This document shows positions 12,534 to 21,207 of a stretch of 64,000 nucleotides of DNA, in pieces. Origin of the DNA: an uncultured Phycisphaerales bacterium (lineage in GTDB: Bacteria; Planctomycetota; Phycisphaerae; Sedimentisphaerales; Anaerobacaceae). The notes below the pieces were generated by a model. That model had not been told where the DNA came from and did no database searches. It saw only the letters and a program-made list of their open reading frames with translations. The position numbers and the translations under genes were made by a program. Where the stretch lies: assembly GCA_937927975.1 (NCBI GenBank), contig CALEZT010000228.1, forward strand, positions 1 to 64,000, given 5' to 3'. The stretch's first letter is position 1, and every line of letters starts with the position of its first letter.

Positions 12534-13115
12534 TCACCTTTGTACCGCGAGAGCCACCGCTCCCAGCAGTTCTTCGCCCGTGCGGTGAAGGTCGTCCTTG
12601 ACGCCGAAGAGCTGATGTCGATCGAGGATCGCAGGATTTTCGCGGTAGTATCGCTCGACGGCTTCGATGCCGCCTTCGGCCGGTCCGGAAGTTCGATAGT
12701 CGCCTTCCAGCAGCCACGAGCTGACCTCGTCGTCATACTCGGCCGGGTAGATCAACGCCACGACACAACGGTCCTTCGCATATTGAGCCAGGTGCACCTT
12801 CGCCCGACAAGGCGGCATCGCCTGCACCGCCAGCGAGATCAGACGCTTGAAATCGTCCCGCGCCGTCGTTTTGTCGTTCGCATGGAAGAACATCCCGGTT
12901 TCGAGCTGGAACCGCTGGGCGGGGACGCCTTTGAGTTCCAGACGACCGTCGGGATAGGCACGGTGGATCTTGTAGACTTTGCCATGGGCGTACCGTTCGC
13001 TCTCCAGCAGTTCGGCCACTTCCTCCGCGGTGAATCCGACCCCGGCGTGGTCGCCAAAGTCGAACACGTACAGTCCTTCGTATCGGTCAGGTCTTTCCAG
13101 TTTCGGTAGTTTCAT
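12534..13115 (-). CDS. Conserved-looking hypothetical protein, 193 aa
   Basis: I do not recognise this family. The protein is soluble, with no signal peptide or membrane helix. It begins MKLPKLERPDRYEGLYVFDFGDH and has a balanced mix of charged residues. Coding status is supported by consistent third-position GC, a clean frame, and a TATAAT box placed six nt before the ATG, which suggests a leaderless message. It is divergent from the DUF4056-like lipoprotein gene (170 bp apart). A nucleotide- or small-ligand-binding role cannot be argued from what is visible. Confidence 0.65.
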   Translation of the reverse strand: MKLPKLERPDRYEGLYVFDFGDHAGVGFTAEEVAELLESERYAHGKVYKIHRAYPDGRLELKGVPAQRFQLETGMFFHANDKTTARDDFKRLISLAVQAMPPCRAKVHLAQYAKDRCVVALIYPAEYDDEVSSWLLEGDYRTSGPAEGGIEAVERYYRENPAILDRHQLFGVKDDLHRTGEELLGAVALAVQR

Positions 13116-13121
13116 GCAGGC

Positions 13122-13127
13122 ATTATA
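13122..13127 (-). promoter_or_regulatory. TATAAT box directly before a start codon (leaderless candidate)
   Basis: On the minus strand TATAAT is followed by six nt and then the ATG at 13115, so the expected transcript start coincides with the start codon. No convincing -35 or SD is present. Confidence 0.4.
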
Positions 13128-13220
13128 CGTCGCCTTGACGCGGGGTGCACACTTTTTTCGATCACTCGGTCACGGATCCGGTCGAGCCCCGGAGGCTCGG
13201 ACCCTGCATCCGCAAGACGG

Positions 13221-13249
13221 TTGTCTCTCGTGGCGACCTATGCTACGAT
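13221..13249 (+). promoter_or_regulatory. Predicted promoter of the DUF4056-like lipoprotein gene
   Basis: TTGTCT (13221-13226), a 17-bp spacer, then TACGAT (13244-13249). Transcription would start near 13256, about 30 nt before ATG 13286. Confidence 0.45.
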
Positions 13250-13285
13250 GCCACAACAATTTGTGATTCTGATCGTGCAGGGTAC

Positions 13286-14422
13286 ATGAAGTATCGTTCT
13301 CGACATGTTCGTTGGATCGTTCTGTTGTCGGCGGTTTCGGTCTGCGCCCTCGGGTGTCGGCCGACGACTTTTCTTGCGAGTGCAGCCATAAGCCAGAGCG
13401 CGCAGTGGCCCGCGCGAGGCGGCGCGCCGGGCCAGTGGACTTTCAGAGGGCTTGACCCGCGCGTGCCTCCGCGGATACGACCGGGCTCGTACGCCACCGC
13501 GACGCACAGCGTGCATTTCGTGGATGCGGGAAATCTGGGGCCTCACAGTTATCGGTTTCTCTGGTCGGAACACAACGGGATCGCCTATGCGTGTCGGGCG
13601 GGGCACCTGGACATGGCGCATGCGCGCAAAGCCGCGGATTGGACCGGATATCTGGCCGCAGTGACGCTGCGAAATCTGGAAGAGGACCGCGATGCCTTTC
13701 AGTTTCGCGGGATAGAGCCTTCGGTGTATTCTGTCACATTGGTGTTTCCTCCTGACTGGGATCGCCTGGAGGTGGCCGACCGTGAACGGGCGGCGCGCGA
13801 TGTCTCGCGAGAGCTCGGCCGGTACCTCTCCTTCACCGCGTTGACGTGGCACGAGATTCTCACCTGGTTCGGATATCGACCGAGGCCGCACGTGTCGGAG
13901 TTCCCCTCGGCGTTCTCGTGGGAGGACACCTATTCGAATCTTCTGGGCGTGCATGCCGCCGGGATGGCTCTCGAAGACGAGGATCTGCCCTTCAGTGAAG
14001 CGGTGACAGCGGCTTTCGCCCGACTGATCGAGGAACTGGGCGGTCAGCCGGCGGAAGTGGCCAAACGCGCCGCCCAGTCACAGAGAGGACGATGGTATTC
14101 CAAGAGGTGGTTTTCGACCGTGGTTCACAAAAGGAACTTCGACGTGGGGCTCGATGACGGCTTCGTCACGCCGTGTCTGGTTCCTGGGGTGGACGTTTGT
14201 GAGGGGCAGGTCCCGCTGCCTCTGGCTGTGCCGACCCTGGAAGCCCTGGCCCGCCACGGGTTTTCGGCGCACGTTCAGATCGAACCGCGAGTCTGGGAGC
14301 AGAAGAAGATCCTGGCCGCCCTCGCAGACGGGGGTTGCCCGCCGGCCAAGCGTCTCGATCCGGCGGTTCACTTTCCGTTTCTCCTGCGGTATTGCCAGAG
14401 GCATGCGGACGTAGTGGACTGA
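13286..14422 (+). CDS. DUF4056-like outer-layer lipoprotein
   Basis: A 378-residue predicted lipoprotein. The signal sequence MKYRSRHVRWIVLLSAVSVC ends in a lipobox (ALGC), so the mature protein starts at that cysteine and is membrane-anchored. The body has the blocks HFVDAGNLGPHSYRF, NGIAYACRAGHLDMAHARKAADWT and LTWHEILTWFGYRPRP, which I associate with the DUF4056 family of bacterial lipoproteins of unknown function. The conserved His/Asp/Glu residues and the T-W-H-E-I motif would suit a hydrolase or peptidase-like active site, but this is speculation. ATG 13286 is chosen because the longer frame from 13145 begins upstream of the predicted promoter and adds residues before the signal peptide. 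The gene ends just before a terminator shared with the convergent gene. Confidence 0.75.
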   Translation: MKYRSRHVRWIVLLSAVSVCALGCRPTTFLASAAISQSAQWPARGGAPGQWTFRGLDPRVPPRIRPGSYATATHSVHFVDAGNLGPHSYRFLWSEHNGIAYACRAGHLDMAHARKAADWTGYLAAVTLRNLEEDRDAFQFRGIEPSVYSVTLVFPPDWDRLEVADRERAARDVSRELGRYLSFTALTWHEILTWFGYRPRPHVSEFPSAFSWEDTYSNLLGVHAAGMALEDEDLPFSEAVTAAFARLIEELGGQPAEVAKRAAQSQRGRWYSKRWFSTVVHKRNFDVGLDDGFVTPCLVPGVDVCEGQVPLPLAVPTLEALARHGFSAHVQIEPRVWEQKKILAALADGGCPPAKRLDPAVHFPFLLRYCQRHADVVD

Positions 14423-14477
14423 CGACCAGTGACTCCGACGGCAACGGCGGACCCGCATTTCGCGAATCCAAAAAGAG

Positions 14478-14508
14478 CGGGGCCCGCTCCTTATGGAGAC
14501 GGGCCCCG
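14478..14508 (-). terminator. Strong terminator hairpin between convergent genes
   Basis: CGGGGCCCG-CTCC pairs with GGAG-A-CGGGCCCCG: 13 bp with one bulged A and a TTAT loop. On the minus strand it is followed closely by CTCTTTTTGG, a U-run, so it mainly ends the 14,540-17,566 gene. The stem can also slow plus-strand transcripts. Confidence 0.75.
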
Positions 14509-14539
14509 TGAGCTATCCAAAGATCAAGCGACCTCGTTT

Positions 14540-17500
14540 CTACTGAGCTGGATGGCCGAAGCCGATGTCGTCGATGTACAGCTTGCCGTCGCCGCTCTTG
14601 ACGGGGTTGGCCTTGCTGCCGACGCTGAGAGACAGCTTCTTGACCGACTTGAGGTTCACCCCTGCCAGACTGCTGAATGGGATCTTCCACTGGGTCCAGT
14701 CGGCTGAGTTGACCGCCGTCGGATGGGCCACTGTGACGGTCTTGCCCGTGCTGTCCTGAAGGGTGAGATACAACCCGTCCGAAGCATTTGCGGGCTGCGG
14801 ATCGTTGCCGATCGCCTGCACCTGCCACGAGGTACCGGCGACATTGCCGGTGATCGCAACTCCCGACATCACCGCCGTCGTCGTCGCCGCGACGTTGTGG
14901 CTGGTCACACATAGACCCACGTATACCGGGTTGCTCATCGCCACCGTAGTCGAAGCGACCGTGCCGTCGGCAGCTTTCAGATCTGTCCAGGTCGTGCCGT
15001 TCGCCGAGTACTGGGCCGTGAAGACATCTCCCTTACGGATCAGCTTGACCCACTGCGGGGCCGTAATGCCCGCCGTGGCGGGAACGCTGGCTGCCGCGAC
15101 GGCCGGAGTCGCACGCCACCCCAGCGAAACGCCGCTGCCGAACGACTGGATGAAGTACACGAACTTGGAGTCCTCATCGAGGCTCTGGCGGATCATGACG
15201 CCCGCCTTGGCCCAGACGTTCGTGTTGACCAGGCTCTCGACCTTCACTACGATCGAGCCGTCGCCTGTAAGCGTCTTGAACGCGTAGCGGAAATCGTCGG
15301 CAGTGCCCCAGATGTCGGTGCCCGCCGCGCTCATCGTGATCGTGTCCCCGTTCTGCACGAAGGGGGCCGGCGCGCCACGGACCCACAGGCTCAGCGTGTC
15401 TGCCTCATTGGTCGTCCAGTTCTGAACCGGGTTGAATTCCCGCTCCGCCTCGCTGTAGAATGGAGCCTCCGCGTTGCGGTACTCGAACGGCATCGACTGC
15501 TTGCCGCTGCGGACGATGGTCTTCTCGGCGAAGGGAGCGTCGATATAGCCGACGATCGAGCCGCTGGCCCCGGTGGTCATGCCGTCGATCCAGCTCTCGT
15601 AGATTCGGTTGTCATCGTCGTTGTAGCTTTCCATGTCATCGATGACCAGATACTCGCGCGTGGTGAAATTCCAGAGATCGCCTTCCCACGTAGCAGGCGT
15701 CGCTGCTTCGTTGACCTCGACCACCCTCCAATAATACGTGGTCCCCAGAGCCAGGGGGCCTGGATCCAAGCTGTTGTCGGCCAGGGTCTGGGCGGAGGCG
15801 GTTCCATCGCTGACAGTCTGCTCGTCGGTGCCAAAGAACACCTTGTGCGAGGCAGCCTCGCGACCGGCTCTCCAGGACAAGACCGCGTCGACGTCCACCT
15901 CTGTTGCAGCGGAGGCCGGCGCCGGTTCTCTGGGCTGGACCGGGACGTATTGGAATCGGACTTCGCTCAAGCCATACTGGGCGACGATACCGCCCCAGTT
16001 GCTGTTGATCGTCAGCTTGACGAACTTGGCGACGGCTCCGTCAAAGTCTACTGGCTCGTCGGGCAGATACGTCGCGGCGCCGGGGGCCCGCGTGAACTCG
16101 AAGTCGCCCAACTGGGCCCAGGTCTCGCCGTCCACGGAGTATTCCACGGTTACGTCTTTGGCGCCGAAGCCGAGAATGGACTCGAGCGCCTGGTTGGAGT
16201 TCCAGACCTGCAACTTGTCGAGTTTGTACGCCTTGTCGAACTCGTACCGAATCCACGCCGGTTGCGCCGCGCCGGAGGCGCTGAGCCACATATGCGTGGG
16301 ATCGACCGAGTGCTGATTGGCGGGATCGAGACCCAAACCGTTGATCGTGTTCTCCGGAACCATCCCGGGGTTGGAACTCGACGCGGTAACTACAAGGCTC
16401 GTGATCGGATAGGAGACCGGTTCAGCCGTGAACGACCAGATCAAGCCCTTGAATATCTCCGAAGACGGAGCAGCACCGACCTCATCCACGCGCCAATAGT
16501 AGACTTGGCCGTATCGGAGGCGCTGGGCGGGCGTGTAGGTTGTTCCGCTTTGGCCCTGGCTGACCAGCACGCCTTTCGGGTTGGCCCGGGTTGCGTCGGT
16601 AACGTCTGCAAGGGAGGTCCCGAAATACACGTCGTGCGCCGTGGCGCCATCGGCGGCCTTCCAGCTCAGAACTGCGTCGGAAGGCACATCAACCGCTTTG
16701 TCCTGCGGATTCGGGCTGCTGGCGGTTTCGCCGGACTCGCCGAGCATGTAGCGGACAGCGTTGATGAACATCTTGGCGCCGTCCGGATACAAATCATAGT
16801 ACCCTGCGGTTTCCGAGTTTACGCCGTCCGTTTCGCGACTGCCGGTCAGGAACACCATGCGAGGACCGGCCAACACATCCGTTCCGGCTCCGTTCGCGTG
16901 CGTCACCGTTACCCCGGCCGGCCATTCGGCGATGACCATCGCTCCAACCGGACCGGCGCTGCCAGTAGCGACCGTGGCCAGAACCTTTCCATTAGCGTTG
17001 GCCGCTTCGGTCACGATGGAAATGCCTCGCATCGTCGCCCCGCTGACGGGGTGTTTCATGACGCCGGCATATGGATTCGCCATGGCGCCTCCAGCCAACT
17101 CAACTCCTGCAAAGACCTGATGCGCCGGGTCGACGGCGGTCAGCTTGATGTCGCCCGTGGTGTCCGGGATGGTGTTGCCGGTGGAGAAGCCCATGCGATT
17201 CTGACGGATGACGTAGCCTCCAAGGATCATCATAGGGGCGGTGATCGTGGTGTTCCACGTCGTGGCCGCGGCGTCCTGATAGTTGGCGCTGCCGACCGAG
17301 CGGCTGATGATGACCAGATCCGCGGCGTTGAGCAGGGCCGCGTCGGGGCTGGCTGTCGTGACGTAACGGGTCACAGTGTAGCCGTTGGCCGCCAGCAGAT
17401 CCGTGTAGCCCTTGTCGGTGGCCGTGGTGAAGCCGGTCCCGGCGGCGCCGGCCCCGGGCGTGTTGTCGGCCGGATGAAACGAGACCCAGACGATGTTGGC

Positions 17501-17566
17501 CGCCGAGGCGGGCAGGCTCAGGCACAAGCCTATCGCCAAAACCAGAAGAGCAAGTTGTCTGTACAT
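14540..17566 (-). CDS. Large secreted multi-module protein (F5/8 type C, FN3-like, DUF1349-like)
   Basis: A 1008-residue secreted protein with signal peptide MYRQLALLVLAIGLCLSLPASA. Approximate modules: an N-terminal alpha/beta region of unknown function (24-285); a Fn3-like segment with DVYFGT...VYYWRVDEV (290-385); an F5/8 type C (discoidin) sugar-binding domain with WLSASGAAQPAWIRYEFD (390-545); a second Fn3-like segment with KVFFGT...YYWRVVEV (550-645); and a C-terminal jelly-roll beginning IDDMESYNDDDNRIYESW and ending LYIDDIGFG. A DUF1349-like module (VWAKAGVMIRQSL) is inserted inside that jelly-roll. No catalytic site is evident, so a polysaccharide-binding or surface role is likely. 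A strong SD (AAGGAGG) precedes the ATG. No sorting signal such as PEP-CTERM is seen at the end. Confidence 0.85.
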   Translation of the reverse strand: MYRQLALLVLAIGLCLSLPASAANIVWVSFHPADNTPGAGAAGTGFTTATDKGYTDLLAANGYTVTRYVTTASPDAALLNAADLVIISRSVGSANYQDAAATTWNTTITAPMMILGGYVIRQNRMGFSTGNTIPDTTGDIKLTAVDPAHQVFAGVELAGGAMANPYAGVMKHPVSGATMRGISIVTEAANANGKVLATVATGSAGPVGAMVIAEWPAGVTVTHANGAGTDVLAGPRMVFLTGSRETDGVNSETAGYYDLYPDGAKMFINAVRYMLGESGETASSPNPQDKAVDVPSDAVLSWKAADGATAHDVYFGTSLADVTDATRANPKGVLVSQGQSGTTYTPAQRLRYGQVYYWRVDEVGAAPSSEIFKGLIWSFTAEPVSYPITSLVVTASSSNPGMVPENTINGLGLDPANQHSVDPTHMWLSASGAAQPAWIRYEFDKAYKLDKLQVWNSNQALESILGFGAKDVTVEYSVDGETWAQLGDFEFTRAPGAATYLPDEPVDFDGAVAKFVKLTINSNWGGIVAQYGLSEVRFQYVPVQPREPAPASAATEVDVDAVLSWRAGREAASHKVFFGTDEQTVSDGTASAQTLADNSLDPGPLALGTTYYWRVVEVNEAATPATWEGDLWNFTTREYLVIDDMESYNDDDNRIYESWIDGMTTGASGSIVGYIDAPFAEKTIVRSGKQSMPFEYRNAEAPFYSEAEREFNPVQNWTTNEADTLSLWVRGAPAPFVQNGDTITMSAAGTDIWGTADDFRYAFKTLTGDGSIVVKVESLVNTNVWAKAGVMIRQSLDEDSKFVYFIQSFGSGVSLGWRATPAVAAASVPATAGITAPQWVKLIRKGDVFTAQYSANGTTWTDLKAADGTVASTTVAMSNPVYVGLCVTSHNVAATTTAVMSGVAITGNVAGTSWQVQAIGNDPQPANASDGLYLTLQDSTGKTVTVAHPTAVNSADWTQWKIPFSSLAGVNLKSVKKLSLSVGSKANPVKSGDGKLYIDDIGFGHPAQ

Positions 17567-17926
17567 GCCGATCCTCCTTCTACGAGATTACTATGAACAC
17601 ACCCGCTGCGACAGCGAGTCTACGCACCAGCCAGGGATCATCGAAGAAGTCCGTGGAGCAGAAAGTCAAGGCGGTCCATCACACTCCATGTCCCTGCCAA
17701 TATCCCGAAATATCGGCCATTCATGGGTCGTCATTGACGACCAATTGCCAACAATGCGACGATCTCGTTTTCCACGAGTGCCTCCGTATTCTCAGTATAG
17801 CCGAATCGGTCTGGAATGCCAAGCAGAAATCGCGTCGTCTCTTGATAAGATCGCTTTTCCCGGACGTTGGGAAGCGATATTTCAGTTCATAGTACCAGAC
17901 TCGTACGCATTCACAGGGTGATCCTT
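17567..17926 (-). other. 360-bp intergenic region with promoter and leader
   Basis: No gene is supported on either strand. Reading on the minus strand, TTGGCA (17822-17817), a 17-bp spacer and TATACT (17799-17794) form a good promoter for the 1008-residue protein, leaving a leader of about 220 nt. No known leader motif was recognised. Confidence 0.5.
17794..17822 (-). promoter_or_regulatory. Predicted promoter of the 1008-aa secreted protein gene
   Basis: TTGGCA-17-TATACT on the minus strand (five of six matches in each box). The start would be near 17787. Confidence 0.5.
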
Positions 17927-20900
17927 CTACAGGACCACGACTTTCGTACGGTTCAGGCCGCCGATTTGTTTGTCGCCGGCGCAGTAGGCCAGGAGGATGC
18001 GGTTATCGACGAATGCGATCGCGGTGTAGCAGTACCACCCGTCGGGGTTGTCTTCGAGAACCCGTGAAGGGCTCCAGGTCTTGCCCTCGTCCTTGCTGAC
18101 CGCCAGGCACAGAGGGGTGCGGCGGCCCTTGGAATAGGGATGGGCTCCGGAATGGTCGTTCCAGACGCAAACCAGCTCGCCTGTCCAGGGGATGCGCTCG
18201 ATGGACGCCGGACTCAGAGGCGAGGCAAGGCTCGATGGGCCGGGCTTCGACCACGTTTCGCCTGCGTCGGAGGAATGGCAGATGTACTGGCTTCCGGCGT
18301 CGGTGCGAATGAACATCATCAGACGTCCGTCCTTCAGCTCGACCACGCCGGGCTCCTGGAGGGTGACCCGCTGGCCGTCGGGACCATATCCTTTGAACGA
18401 ATCCCTGCTGCGTCGCCAGGTTCTTCCGTTGTCGTCGGAGAGATAGCACATGACGATTGCCGCCCAATCCCTGGGTTTTCCAGGGCCCTGGTGCCACGCC
18501 ACCGGAAGGACCAGCCGGCCCGACTGCAATTGCACCACGCGGTCGTTGTTCAGTACGTAGTAGCCCACCTCGTCGGTGATGCAGCACTCCGGCTCGCTCC
18601 AGGTCTTGCCCTCGTCGGTCGAGAGGCACATCATGGGCCGGCAGTCCTCGTTGGATGTCTTACGCAGGTAGAAGAAGGCGATCTCGCCGCTGGCCAGACG
18701 CAGCAGCGAGACGGACATCACGTTCATGCCGCCTGTTCGATGGACCAGGATCGTGTCCTCGCTCCAGGTCCGCCCGCGATCCGCGGAAACACGCATGGCC
18801 AGGTCGGCCTCCGCCTCATCGCCGCTGCCGCCGGTGAAGCGGGTGTAGATCAGGCACAGACGTCCGTCTTTCAATTCGATGATGTCCCCCTCGGAATTCC
18901 GGGGATTCCCAGGGCCCGGCTCGATCGTCAGCAGCGTCTCGACTTCGAGCGGGATCGCCTGACTCACGGACACGCTCCGATCCTCCTGAATCTCGATAGT
19001 GTCTGTGGTGTTTCCACGTTCCACGAGCACCTTGCGTGTGCTTCCTGTGGGCACGAGCCGGACACCGGTGACTTGGGGCTTGCCGTCCGCGGCCATCGGT
19101 TCCAGGACCGCCGCGAATCGCACGTTTCGTCCCTTCCTGCCGATCATCGTCATGGGCACGCGGTCGGTCACCGAGCCGCCGACGCCATCGGCGACGATGA
19201 CCGTCGTATCCGGTCCGGCGCCCATCGTCAGGTGGACGGGGACCTTTTCATCCTCGAATCGGATGCGGACCGTATCGGTCGTGATGCCTTGCGTGGCGTT
19301 CTGGATATACTCGCTGCCTTGGAACTTGCCCGCCAGAGGCGACGGGTTCTGCGCTGCCTCGCAGACGGCTTTGCGTCCTCGATTGTGGTAGATCCAATCG
19401 AATTGGCGGTCCACATCGCAATGGAGGTCGTCGAGAACGAGCAGATAAGCGTCGGTCATCACGAGCCAGCGGGTGTGACGCACACCTGGATAGGCCTCGT
19501 CGCAACTGGCGGCCACCGCGGTGTAGTTGTCGTTCTCTTTGAAGTGCAGCAGTTTCCCGGTCGCGGGCTGCTGGCTCTTGCCGTCCACGATCACGGTGTT
19601 ATGCGAGATCGTCGCCTTGTACCAGTTGCTGTGGATCGGCAGGCGATAGGCCTGGCTGCGGGCCCGGCCCGGGTCCACGCCCAGTTCCTCCTGGAAACCA
19701 TAGAAGACGAAACTGAGCTTGTCGAAGTGGCCGTGGAAACCTCCGTAGGGGCCGAAGGTCATCGCGGCGGTCAAGCCGGCCGGGCCGTTCGTTCGCAGGA
19801 TCGCATGGCCGGCGTCCTCGATGAGCCGACTGGCCAGGGCAGGGGGCGTGGCTGTGATGTCGGTCGGCCGTCCCAGAAGGATGCTCTCGAAGCTCGGCCT
19901 GGAACTGAGCAGCGAGAGGATCTCCGGGTCCTTGTATGCGTGATAGGCAGGCTCGAACGAACGACCCACGCCTTTGACCGAGGAGCCTGTGTCGTCGCCA
20001 AAGCGGGGCAGCATGCCGTCGGCCATCGTGTAGTGGATCGGCAGGGTGAACATGGCCTTGAGCCGCCCGTCCGACCACAGATCGATGTCCAGCCGTCGGG
20101 CGGTCTCGGCAATGTTGATCAGCGCCTGGAGCGTGTAGAAATGGTATCCCCAGGAGTTCTCATACCACATGCCTTCCTTCGAGACGGAAACCTGCATCTG
20201 GTAGAAGAAGCCGTTCTGCGGATCGGTGACGGCTCTCTGAACCCAAGCGGGGTCCCTGAGCAGGGCGCCGCCCCAGATCATCCCGGCGCTGTGCCAGGTC
20301 TGCCAGTTGTTCTTGCCGGTGCGGTTCTTGTCGAGGTTCCGCAGCATGGGCAGGATGAGCTTCTCGCGGATCTTCGTGTGACTTGCAGCCGAGAGGACGC
20401 CGCTGTCGTGGATCAGGTCGTAGGCGGGGCCGATCTCCGTCGAGAGGCAGACCGCCTCGTTGAGGGTCTGTTCGAAGATGTGGCCGCCCGAACGATTCTT
20501 GGGATTCTGCGGGTTGGAGTTGCTGTGGTAGGGATACTGCTCGTATCGCTCGGCATACCCGAGCAGCACCTTGGCTGCGTAGTCGGCGAATCGCCTGTCG
20601 CCGGAGATGGCGTAGGCCCAGGCGGCGGTTCGCATCTGCCTGAGGTTGCGACTGTGCTCGCGGCTGAAAATCACATCGTCATATGGTGGGCCGGAATAGA
20701 CCTGCCCGCACTTGGGGCATTGATGGTGCGCGGCGTCGATCGTCTTGAGAGCGATCTCGCATTTGTCGCACTGGTACCACTGATTATGTTGCCCGCCGCG
20801 AGGGGGGAAATGGAGCGGCTCGTCGATGAACCGTTCGGCCTCCTTCACAGACGCTGCGACGATGTCACGCTCCTGGCCTTGGGTGCGATAGGCCTGACGC

Positions 20901-21079
20901 ACGCGCGCGAGTTCCTCTGCTGTGCATGCCAGATAGGGGTGTGTTCGTTCGGGCAGGACCACCTGGATCTGGGGCTGCGCGATGCCTCGGCCCGCGATCA
21001 GAAGGCACAGCAGCGTCGCGGAAGTGGCAGATCGGATGAGGCTTGGGTGATGCGGATTGCATGTGGACATAGCGTTCAT
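17927..21079 (-). CDS. Heparinase II/III-like lyase fused to a sialidase-like beta-propeller
   Basis: A 1050-residue exported protein with a signal-like segment up to about residue 34. The first about 690 residues resemble heparinase/alginate-type polysaccharide lyases: an alpha/alpha toroid with YENSWGYHFYTLQAL (about 308) followed by a beta-sandwich with GFHGHFDKLSF (about 448) and SHNTVIVDGKSQQ. An early CDKC...CPKCG pair (about 105-125) looks like a structural zinc knuckle. Residues about 700-1045 form a sialidase/BNR propeller with five Asp boxes (SADRGRTW, STDEGKTW, SDDNGRTW, SSDAGETW, SKDEGKTW). Known families suggest lyase cleavage of uronate polysaccharides coupled to an exo-acting or binding propeller; the true substrates are unknown. 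ATG 21079 has an SD (GGAGGACC) at good spacing. Confidence 0.85.
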   Translation of the reverse strand: MNAMSTCNPHHPSLIRSATSATLLCLLIAGRGIAQPQIQVVLPERTHPYLACTAEELARVRQAYRTQGQERDIVAASVKEAERFIDEPLHFPPRGGQHNQWYQCDKCEIALKTIDAAHHQCPKCGQVYSGPPYDDVIFSREHSRNLRQMRTAAWAYAISGDRRFADYAAKVLLGYAERYEQYPYHSNSNPQNPKNRSGGHIFEQTLNEAVCLSTEIGPAYDLIHDSGVLSAASHTKIREKLILPMLRNLDKNRTGKNNWQTWHSAGMIWGGALLRDPAWVQRAVTDPQNGFFYQMQVSVSKEGMWYENSWGYHFYTLQALINIAETARRLDIDLWSDGRLKAMFTLPIHYTMADGMLPRFGDDTGSSVKGVGRSFEPAYHAYKDPEILSLLSSRPSFESILLGRPTDITATPPALASRLIEDAGHAILRTNGPAGLTAAMTFGPYGGFHGHFDKLSFVFYGFQEELGVDPGRARSQAYRLPIHSNWYKATISHNTVIVDGKSQQPATGKLLHFKENDNYTAVAASCDEAYPGVRHTRWLVMTDAYLLVLDDLHCDVDRQFDWIYHNRGRKAVCEAAQNPSPLAGKFQGSEYIQNATQGITTDTVRIRFEDEKVPVHLTMGAGPDTTVIVADGVGGSVTDRVPMTMIGRKGRNVRFAAVLEPMAADGKPQVTGVRLVPTGSTRKVLVERGNTTDTIEIQEDRSVSVSQAIPLEVETLLTIEPGPGNPRNSEGDIIELKDGRLCLIYTRFTGGSGDEAEADLAMRVSADRGRTWSEDTILVHRTGGMNVMSVSLLRLASGEIAFFYLRKTSNEDCRPMMCLSTDEGKTWSEPECCITDEVGYYVLNNDRVVQLQSGRLVLPVAWHQGPGKPRDWAAIVMCYLSDDNGRTWRRSRDSFKGYGPDGQRVTLQEPGVVELKDGRLMMFIRTDAGSQYICHSSDAGETWSKPGPSSLASPLSPASIERIPWTGELVCVWNDHSGAHPYSKGRRTPLCLAVSKDEGKTWSPSRVLEDNPDGWYCYTAIAFVDNRILLAYCAGDKQIGGLNRTKVVVL

Positions 21080-21116
21080 AGGGTCCTCCTGGATTCACCG
21101 TGTTCAGGTTCCCCAC

Positions 21117-21145
21117 AGGATACTCGCCCTTTGGCAATCGATCAA
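21117..21145 (-). promoter_or_regulatory. Predicted promoter of the lyase-sialidase gene
   Basis: On the minus strand TTGATC (21145-21140), a 17-bp spacer, then TATCCT (21122-21117). The start would be near 21111, about 32 nt before the ATG. Confidence 0.45.
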
Positions 21146-21207
21146 ATCCAATGTCTCAGACAAAGCCAAAGCACAGGTTTTCTCCGGATTGTGCCGGCCT
21201 GAAGCGT

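Noticed and set aside
18140..21202. 1020-aa plus-strand frame opposite the lyase-sialidase gene
   Set aside because: Antisense shadow; the minus-strand frame has a signal peptide, Asp boxes and an SD.
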